Source: Lindgomyces ingoldianus (taxonomy: Eukaryota > Ascomycota > Dothideomycetes > Pleosporales > Lindgomycetaceae). From it: a stretch of DNA of 64,000 nt. The DNA lies in contig NW_022985168.1 in NCBI RefSeq assembly GCF_010093535.1, forward strand, positions 473,727-537,726, read 5' to 3'. How positions within the stretch are numbered: the stretch's first letter is position 1; every line of letters begins with the position of its first letter. Made by a program: the position numbers and the translations under genes. Below are positions 56,506 to 64,000 of this stretch, in pieces. A model generated the notes under the pieces. That model was not told the origin of the DNA, ran no database searches, and worked only from the letters and a program-made list of their open reading frames with translations.

Positions 56506-58578
56506 CTACGCCCTCTTCAATCCCCTCAACTTCTCTTCCACCGCCGCCCTCACATCAAACCCCTGCACCAAACTCCCCCTCCTCTTCCTCTCCTCGATCT
56601 CCCGCTTAACCTCCGCAACAATCTCATCAATCTCGGCTTCTGGATCCTCTGCAATCCCGAGTGTCGGCGCTCGTCTCACCCCCTCGCTACTTTCTCGTCT
56701 CAACAATGTCTGCCTCCGCTCCTTCTCCTGTTCCTCCCGCGCCACCTTCTCAATCACCGTACCGGTTGTATCGACATCTGTAGTCGCGGCTTTCATCCGC
56801 GCAGCCTGCTGCGCCGTGAGTTTCGCGCGGAATGGGAGGGAGCGGGAGAAAAGGACAAAGGAGGCCACGACGCCAATGAGGGTGTAGAAATAGACCCGTG
56901 CCCAGATTATCATAGTGGAGGTGAAAGAGAGGAGGATGAAGGGTGCGACAGTGAAGGCAAAGGCAGTCTGCGTTAAGAAGATGGTGATAAGGTCGTAGTA
57001 GCGTTTTGTAGGGAGGGGAGTGGGTGTGGTGCTGGAGGGGGTCAGGAAGAGCGGGCGGATTAGCCGGCGGCCGTCTAGGGGATCGTTAGTTGGGTTGGAA
57101 GATGGTGGGGGAAGGGGAGGGGAGGACTTACTCTTTGCGATAGTTTGGAGTAGGGAAGCTAGGACAAATGCGAGATAGTACCCTGGATAGAAACCATGCC
57201 AGAATGCGCTGGTGACGAACGTCGCTAATGTAGCTCTAAATCCAGGCTTCTTCCCCTTGGGAGTAACGCGGAGGTACATATAATTCCGCAGCCATAAATT
57301 TGTGTTGATGTTCCAAGAGCCTAAAAATGCTCTGGTATTTTGCGCTAATTCAATCTCAAGAGGTCGAATGTTTTGAAGTCGGTCCCAGTTCGCGCGTCCA
57401 GTCTTGGCGTCAATGCCATTGTAGCCGATTCCAGAGAGGATACAGGCTCCTTCAGTTAGTGTCCATACGCCGTAGTACTTCATGCGGGTGGTGACTCCAA
57501 GCATGTATAAGATGAACACGCGGCGAGGAAAATAGTAGGTCATATACTGGTCACTAAGCAGTCTTTCGGTATTATACCAACTGGAGAACTTTAAGAAAGC
57601 AATAACCCAAATGGTGCCGTACACTGCTTTAAAGGTGGCAGGTGTACCGCTTCGAGGGATCTTGCGCTTCTTCCGGGTTGGCGGTGCTTTCGAGGGGTCG
57701 GTGCCTGGAGGAAGTTGGAACATCGTTGTGCTGATGTAGCGGCTGTAGTCGCAGTAATCAAAGGCGGGGCCGGCCATGAGAGCAGGGAAAAAGAAAACGT
57801 AGCCGGCGTAGTCGAGGAGGTTGGGCAATTCCTTGATCATATGCTCCTTTTGGAATTCTGAGAGCTCGGATTTGGGGAGGCGGCCGTCTTGGACGTTCCA
57901 GCAGAATGCTGTGAGCTGGGGCCTATCAGTCGTTGGCAGGGGAATGGAAACGGTGAGTACAATACCTTCATAATCAAGACCATTTGCGCTCCTGAGAGGA
58001 ATTCTTAGCAACATCATATATGCAAAGGCGGCATGGCAGACGAACCCGTGATATCCACTGAAGAGGGGTCATCAACCATCATCCGGAAAATATGGTTGAT
58101 TGACATATGCCCCATTAGGAACACGAATCCTATCCAAGGCATATACGGGGAGTTGATCTTTGAAGCGATTAGATATGCACCTCCTGCACTAATAATCAGG
58201 GTCCGAAGGCCAGTCCAGAGATCGAAAAGGCCAACGAGGTAGAAGAGAGATATGCTGTTCTGTCAATACTTGCGAGAATACCACGAAACTCGAGATAACC
58301 CACGCTATTATGAAGAGGTTCTTCTGCCATGGATTCTTGTCCGGTATACGCTTCAACACAGCAGCAAGTGGGTATGACAGGTAAAATGAGAACACCAGCT
58401 TGACTGTGCAAATTTAGCCACAAAAAGGAAAATCAAAGCATGAGAGAAATACATACGCTCATCTGCAGATGCGCCTATGGAACTGCCCACGTAGGCGAAT
58501 GCTGCATCAAACCGTTAGCATGCACCGACCTTAAACTACATTCTCTGGACACTTGCGAGTGTTGATGTAGGGAATCAT
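56506..58578 (-). CDS. ALE1: MBOAT lysophospholipid acyltransferase (ALE1/LPT1-like)
   Basis: Seven exons on the minus strand: 58578-58551, 58501-58457, 58403-58304, 58254-58046, 57991-57966, 57915-57132, 57074-56506; 586 residues. The joined N-terminus reads MIPYINTRKSFAYVGSSIGA, then ISLFYLVGLFDLWTGLRTLI and DITGAQMVLIMKLTAFCWNVQDG, as in Ale1. MBOAT features are LLDYAGYVFFFPALMAGPAFDY, WNINTNLWLRNYMYLR with the conserved Asn, and SAFWHGFYPGYYL with the conserved His. The C-terminal tail is charged and helical. The intron at 57131-57075 is 57 bp, without stops, so it can be mistaken for coding sequence. I call it an intron from its GTAAGT..CTAACGATCCCCTAG signals. The enzyme re-acylates lysophospholipids at the ER. 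Divergent from CWC27. Confidence 0.92.
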
Positions 58579-58955
58579 CCTGACAGATCGGAAGCTAATG
58601 CAGGATCGATGCAAGGAAGCAACCGAAGGTTGAGAGAGAGGAAAAGCAGGAAGGGTCGCGACAAAGGTTTATTTAACAAGCTCCCTCATTTTAAGACATA
58701 AAGTGCTGGGTGTGCTTGGTGTGCTTGGATGTGAATGTTCCTGGATGGGGGGGGTGCAAGCTCTATAGACCTGTGACGTCGGCCACATGGACGCTGGAGG
58801 GACTGGGGCTAAGCTCATGTTAGCCTAGCGCGTTAAGCCCAAACGCGTGGGCGGTGATGCAGCTCTCACTGGCAGAATTTCAGCACCCCACGGACTACGG
58901 CTCACGGTTACCTCTATATTATGCTCGTAGTGTAGGACTACCGAAGCTCACAACA
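58579..58955. promoter_or_regulatory. Shared divergent promoter, ALE1-like / CWC27
   Basis: About 377 bp between divergent start codons. It contains GGTTTATTTAAC near 58667 (AT-rich, possible core element on either strand) and a run of eight G near 58746. No operator recognised. Confidence 0.4.
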
Positions 58956-60464
58956 ATGAGCACAGTATACAACCTCGAACCGCAACCTACCGCGAAAGTC
59001 CTCCTCCAAACCACCTCGGGCGACCTCGAACTTGAACTCTTCGCGACACAAACGCCCGTCACCTCGCGAAACTTCCTACAGCTATGCCTCGATGGGTACT
59101 ACGACAATACCGTCTTTCACCGCTTGGTGAAGGGCTTCATCATCCAAGGTGGTGATCCTACAGGGACGGGTCAGGGAGGGGAGAGCAGCTACGATGGCGA
59201 CCCTTTCGCCGACGAGTTCCACAGCCGGCTAAAGTTCAACCGGAGAGGCCTACTAGGCATGGCAAATACGGGACAGAAGGACGACAATGGGAGCCAGTTT
59301 TTCTTCACGCTTGGCAACACGCCAGAGCTGACGGGGAAAAACACCTTGTTTGGGCGGATAGCTGGAGACACTATCTATAACTTGATGAAGATGGCCGAGG
59401 CCGACATTGCCGACAACAGCGAGGATAGGCCATTGTACCCCACGAAGATTACGGGTGCAGAGATTATAATCAATCCATTCGAGGACATGGTGAAGAGGGT
59501 GCGGGTGGCGCAGAGGACACAACCGGAAGCGAAGAAAGTAGTCAAGAAGCCAAAGCGGAAGGCTGGCAAGACATTGCTTAGTTTTGGGGGTGATGAGGGG
59601 GAGGAGGCAGCTCCTATTCCGAAGAAACCCAAGTACAACGCGCAGCTTGTTAGTGCGGGAGAAGAAGCACTTGCAGCTTCGAGGAAGACTGCTATGCCGA
59701 AGGCGCCAAGAGAGGAGAGAGCTATACCAATCCGAAAACCATCTCGAAACGAGCCCTCACGCTCACCACCTCCTAAACGAGCCCCTCAGCCCGTACGCGA
59801 CCCTCCACCTCAAGATGAACGCCCCTCGTCTCCATCGACCATGTCTGGGGAAGAGTCACCCAAGCCACAGGAGCAAACACGAGTTGAGTCTGTGAATGCG
59901 CAGATCGCATCTGTCATAGCGTCAATGAAGCGCAAGGCACCAGTTCAGAGCGCGGAGATGATAAAGAAGAAATCAGCTCTCGAAGCAATGATTCCATCAA
60001 CTTCAACCCGCGGCCGGAAGAGGGGCGCTGCCGCCTATAACGCCGCCTCAGAAAAGGCTACTCTAGATATCTTGTCTGCGTTCAAGTCGAAGCTTGAGTC
60101 TGCGCAAGTGGAAGACAAAAAGATGCTCTCGCCACCACCAATACCGGAAAGTGAAGCCCACCAAAATGGAGGCCATCAACTCATCAAGCCCACAGCGCTT
60201 GTGACAGAGGAGGAAGTGCCTTGTGATCTACACTTTATCGTTGGGTGCCAGTCGTGCAGCGCATGGGATAAGCAGGACCAGGATGAATCAGACGACGATG
60301 CCGGGTGGATGTCGCATCAACTAACATTTGAAAAGGATAGGCTGGGTAAAGATCTGGAGTGGAAGCGGAAGAACGAGCAGGAGTTAGTGGTCATTGATCC
60401 GAGGGAGAAGGCACGGGAATTGAAGGAGAAGGGAAAGGCGAAAAGGAGGGAATGGGATGGCTGA
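58956..60464 (+). CDS. CWC27: Cyclophilin-type protein of the spliceosome, Cwc27
   Basis: Single exon, 502 residues from ATG 58956 (MSTVYNLEPQPTAKVLL). An in-frame ATG at 58857 would add 33 residues ahead of the normal cyclophilin start and is less likely. The cyclophilin domain covers about residues 10-175: TPVTSRNFLQLCLDGYYDNTVFHR, FIIQGGDPTGTG, MANTG and NGSQFFFTLG, with TPELTGKNTLFGRI as in Cwc27 rather than the Trp-containing loop of CypA. The tail is long, Lys/Pro-rich and disordered, ending in a conserved CDLHFIVGCQSC, then DDDAGWMSHQLTFEKD typical of Cwc27. The protein belongs to the activated spliceosome (Bact). Catalytic isomerase activity may be weak. The gene is complete. Confidence 0.93.
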   Translation: MSTVYNLEPQPTAKVLLQTTSGDLELELFATQTPVTSRNFLQLCLDGYYDNTVFHRLVKGFIIQGGDPTGTGQGGESSYDGDPFADEFHSRLKFNRRGLLGMANTGQKDDNGSQFFFTLGNTPELTGKNTLFGRIAGDTIYNLMKMAEADIADNSEDRPLYPTKITGAEIIINPFEDMVKRVRVAQRTQPEAKKVVKKPKRKAGKTLLSFGGDEGEEAAPIPKKPKYNAQLVSAGEEALAASRKTAMPKAPREERAIPIRKPSRNEPSRSPPPKRAPQPVRDPPPQDERPSSPSTMSGEESPKPQEQTRVESVNAQIASVIASMKRKAPVQSAEMIKKKSALEAMIPSTSTRGRKRGAAAYNAASEKATLDILSAFKSKLESAQVEDKKMLSPPPIPESEAHQNGGHQLIKPTALVTEEEVPCDLHFIVGCQSCSAWDKQDQDESDDDAGWMSHQLTFEKDRLGKDLEWKRKNEQELVVIDPREKARELKEKGKAKRREWDG

Positions 60465-61222
60465 GTTTCCAATAGGATCCCGCGACAAACCTCTCCTGAG
60501 TCTTGTAGAATAAGATTTATTCTCAAATAGACACGTGGCTGACAGCAATTGACACAGATAGCTTGCACTTATTGACTAGGCAAACGGACGAATATAACCA
60601 AGCTTCCGTGGCTACCGTGACTGTCTTTGCCAGTAGATTATTATTTATCAGCTAACGGACAAGCTTAATCGGAGGCTAGCAAGCCAATCCTTTCTGCCAT
60701 TGCAAGCCATGGAGTGATTTGTGTTGTGGCACAGCCATAGCTGTGGCATGTGGCTGTGTTGAATACGGACAGTGGGGGCAGACGCAACAATCCTGCAAGG
60801 GCAAGCATGATGCGTTGGACCGACGCAACTCATATCTAGATAAACCTGCCACTCTCAACTCACTATCGCGATACAATGACAGATGTGTCAAGTATCATTT
60901 CGATCTTCGCTCATGCTTTCAAAGTCCGCTGTTCGCTCCGGTTTCGCGACCCGCCACTGACGCGCAGCTGAACATGAGCACTCCACACACAAGGCCTTGC
61001 TTCAGCCTTGGGCTAATCCAGGCTCCATCAATTTGACTGCCTGCTTTGTTCAGCTTTCGCTCATCACCCTAAGCGTGACACATTTCTCCTGGGGCCTCAA
61101 CAAGCCACATTTCTATCATTCGTATATGCAGCGCCTCACCTCATCCATTCATCCTTTGGCTAATTGTCTCCCTCCATCTTGTCAACATCCTTCTCACTTC
61201 CTTTGGAGGTTGACTGTCCGAA
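60465..61222. other. Intergenic region
   Basis: About 760 bp between two genes on the same strand. The 105-codon frame at 60719 is not protein-like; nothing else seen. Confidence 0.5.
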
Positions 61223-62940
61223 ATGAGCTTTCTTACTGGGTTCTGGGGCTGGAGGCCGTCGAAGATGCCCGCTGCGAAGGAGGAACACACCATGGTTTGG
61301 CTGTGGGTCGTAAAGATGTTCATGGTCATTCCCGTTGCAATTGCTGCCTTCTCCGCCAAAGATTTATACAACCTCGTCCTCCACCATCACGAACTTCAAA
61401 AACCACCATACAACAAACGCGTGCTCCTGGCGCAAGAGCTAGTCTATGTCGGGGTATGTCTCTCGGGTCTCTTTCAACTTGTCAGCAACTCAGCCTCGTC
61501 CGTTAGAGCTTGTATAAGCAGGCTCTCCCATGATCCCGTGACTTCTTAAATATACCTAATATATTCTCAGTGTATGACACTCTTCCCATGGCTGTTTATC
61601 AGCTCCGGTTTAATATTCTTTCAAAGACGCTCATGGCTATTCGTATACGGCCTTGTTGACTTCGGTCTTGCATTGACAATCATCATTGGCGTCGCCTGGC
61701 AGGACAAATACCTACCAGGATCAACAAAGAGCTGTGGCAGTGGTATGGCTGAGCGATGGCAACGTAGTAGCGGTCACTTGAGCCTTTTCTCCCAAGCCGC
61801 GGCGTACAACAACAAAGACACGGCTTTAGGGAAATGCAAGGACTTCGTGTCATCTTGGGAACTTGCCGTTTGTGTCGCGTGCGTTTTCGCTTCCGCCAAA
61901 AAGCCAATCTAATTTGTTCGCAGCGTCTTTCAGATGTTCGCGTCTTATATTGGGATCTTCTTCGACGAACGGGAGTTCAGCATACTCAATCCGTATCGAC
62001 CCCTATTCTACTTCATATTAGCGATTTTGGGACCACCTTATTATTTTCACCACAACATCACACCCAAAATTCGGTTCACCTACTTTTACGTCGTAAAGCT
62101 TATTAGACGTACCCGTGGTTTGGAGAAATTGAGTTTTGAAAAGGCTGAGCCGTATGTCCCTCGATACGAATCGATGATAGTGCCGAATGCCAAGCTCCAG
62201 CAGGTGCTCAACATCGAGCACGTCCTCTTAAACATAGTTGAATATTCTCACCACGAGGATATCATAAACCTTAGTCTCGCCTCAAAGGCTGTTCGGGAAG
62301 CTGTGTACCCAGGCAGGGACCTGGCACATAGGGTTCCAAAATTGAAAAAGTATTGCTGCGAGAAGGATTCAAAGAAGGGCTGTCTCTACTGTAATAAGAG
62401 GATATGTAAAGTATGTTTTTTTAATTCAATTGTCTGAGAATATCGATTTGACTAGATTAGGACTGCAAACTCAAACCATTCCTTCCTAGTATACCCGGAC
62501 AGCGCCACGTTACATCATGTGTACCATACTGCTCCAAATGTTACTATGAGGAATTCTCACGTCATCAGCGGGGGTATAAAAAACCATGTATTTGTCGACC
62601 TATGGATATTTCCTTTCAAAGCCAAGACGTATGCCGCACTTGTAGCCGAAGTCCTAGACCTAATATGGTAAAAGATCGTCAGAAGCGTTACCAACAGGAA
62701 GCGAGAGATATTGCCTTCGGAATTCATCTACCACCTGGAGAGAAACCAAAGTGTGCAAAATGTCTGAAAGTTTTTCAAAGTGGAACACGATGGTGGAAAT
62801 GTAAAAAGTGTAGTGGGGAATGCAGAGATAACATACATCCGCCTTTCGTTGGAAAGAGAAAAGAACTGGATGTAGAGAAGGCAGAGAGGGCGGCGGCGGA
62901 GAATGAGGAAACTGGATTTGTAAAATGGTTGCCATTGTAA
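61223..62940 (+). CDS. Membrane protein fused to an F-box-like segment and a Cys-rich zinc-finger-like domain
   Basis: Four exons: 61223-61453, 61571-61867, 61934-62410, 62461-62940; 494 residues. The donor at the end of exon 2 is uncertain: GTTTGT at 61868 was preferred, but in-frame alternatives a few codons further on exist. Hydrophobic segments lie near 26-45 (WLWVVKMFMVIPVAIAAF), 78-95 (MTLFPWLFISSGLIFF), 100-120 (WLFVYGLVDFGLALTIIIGVAW) and about 175-215 (SYIGIFFDE, FYFILAILGPPYYF). Next comes an F-box-like helix pair, VLLNIVEYSHHEDIINLSLAS. The C-terminal 170 residues hold many CxxC pairs (GCLYCNKRICKDCK, CVPYCSKC, VCRTC, CAKC, WKCKKCSGEC), likely zinc ligands. Function unknown; a membrane-bound ubiquitin-ligase adaptor is one inference. 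Confidence 0.78.
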
Positions 62941-63833
62941 GTGAGCTCTCTTCCGTTAAAGATTCATGAGTGCTGATTGGACGCGCAGCTTACGCAATCG
63001 ATGAGGGAATTGCTCTCATTCAATGCCACCAGGGTCTAGTAACAGGAATGGCCGTATGATTGAGGTAATGCCCATCATATCCGGACCCGGTGTTGACGCT
63101 CGACGGGACCCGAGTCGAGCAGAGAGATAGACCTTTCTGCTCATGCAAGCCCATAGAAACGCTAAGGCTTAGCCTGTCGTAACACACCTAGAACGAACGA
63201 TGACGGATGGGGAAGTACAATCGAGATGTATATGCGAATGGAGATTCTTCTTTAATGCTTCTAGATCCTGAGCCTTGACAATTTGTGTGCTGACTAAGGG
63301 TAAACCAGCCCGCAGAGGTGCAGGTTAGTTGCATGGAAGTTGTTGCACAAGCAAGCACTATCACGAAAGCAAGACAGAGTAGTCACACGATAGGCATCAG
63401 GTTCCGAGTGGTCTTAGGACACAATACAGAAACGCGGATCACTAGGAAGTGTGAGCAAGCTGTGACTCGCCACCATTGGCACTTCTTTCACCGCAGCTTC
63501 ACCCGAGTATAAACCCTCGGCCCGTTCAACTAGCTCCACCTTTACAATAATCTACCCCAATTCGAAATTTCTCTCAACTTCATATATCACACGTCAAATT
63601 ACTCTTAAGGGCTCCTTTTCCTGCAATTCCATAAACCTCTTCAGCAACCAGCTTCTGTAAGTATATGTATACTCCTACCCTGCTGTATCGCCGGTGTACA
63701 ATGCTTCTTTACGCCTCACACGCAATCTTCATTTCATGGTTTAGATTCCTAGGAACAGGACCTCTCCATAGAATAACCGCATCTCAGTCCAATGGAACTA
63801 CTACAGAACTAACATTCTTTGGTCACAGTTAAC
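62941..63833. other. Intergenic region and 5' leader of the last gene
   Basis: About 890 bp. A TATAAA at 63508 is followed by CT-rich sequence. A GTAAGT at 63657 and TCACAG at 63828 mark a likely 5' UTR intron of about 172 bp, ending five bases before the start codon. Confidence 0.55.
63508..63513 (+). promoter_or_regulatory. Probable TATA box
   Basis: GAGTATAAACCC lies about 150 bp upstream of a likely 5' UTR splice donor and about 325 bp upstream of the ATG at 63834. Confidence 0.45.
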
Positions 63834-64000
63834 ATGCCAATCAACTGGCAGGATCCTGCTGTAAAGGACAGGCTGCTCGCCGCAATAATTGGTTCGTTTG
63901 ACAACAAGGTAAGTGAGACATACACAGAAGGCCAACCTTCACTCTTTTCCATGCATGCATCTACTACAATGCCAACACCTCGGCACACGTCCTAGCCATA
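63834..64000 (+). CDS. Start of a small nuclear-type fungal protein (partial)
   Basis: Only the first coding exon is present: 63834-63908, 25 codons, MPINWQDPAVKDRLLAAIIG then SFDNK, followed by a GTAAGT donor; 63909-64000 is intron. The DRLLAAIIGS helix resembles the start of the short helical domain seen at the C-terminus of the 920-residue protein (38619-41381), where the matching part is MLLLGIVGAC. Many small fungal nuclear proteins begin in this way (MPINWT.. LLL-I). The rest lies outside the window, so the family call is tentative. Confidence 0.55.

Overview
This window comes from a filamentous ascomycete (Pezizomycotina). The evidence is short introns of about 45-130 bp with GT..AG ends, lineage-typical gene families (Zn2Cys6 regulator, fungal hybrid histidine kinase, F-box families, Hsp60, cofilin, Nop2, Ale1, Cwc27) and decayed gene copies. 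A Leotiomycetes-like fungus is my best guess from the look of the proteins, but I could not test it. Exon structures were built by hand from splice signals and reading frame, and the lengths of every spliced model close in frame.

Layout. 1-7.2 kb: the 5' end of a sensor histidine kinase (minus), an F-box gene, a decayed major facilitator transporter (minus), and an intact Zn2Cys6 transcription factor pointing away from it. 9.5-22.5 kb: a TENA/THI-4 family gene, a weak small ORF behind a good TATA box, a decayed FAD-dependent amine oxidase, a divergent protein kinase, a short-chain dehydrogenase, a decayed mercuric-reductase-like flavoenzyme and a MARVEL-type membrane protein. 22.5-30.9 kb is almost gene-free. 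It holds a large inverted-repeat element (23034-23963), two head-to-head pieces of one protein family and an F-box relic. 30.9-41.4 kb: glutathionyl-hydroquinone-reductase-like GST, F-box gene, PAF-acetylhydrolase-like lipase, and a 920-residue low-complexity protein with internal FQEF-type repeats. 41.5-43.1 kb: an array of about eight strongly diverged tandem repeats of 170-205 bp, the least explained structure in the window. A possible decayed Gly-rich ORF follows. 45.2-62.9 kb is a dense housekeeping block: HSP60, cofilin, GET5/MDY2-like, NOP2, a sugar transporter, ALE1-type lysophospholipid acyltransferase, CWC27 and a membrane/F-box/Cys-rich fusion protein. The window ends in the first coding exon of another gene.

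The genes do not form one pathway. The contrast is between a conserved, closely packed right half and a left/middle part rich in decayed metabolic genes and repeats. There is no CRISPR, rRNA or convincing tRNA.
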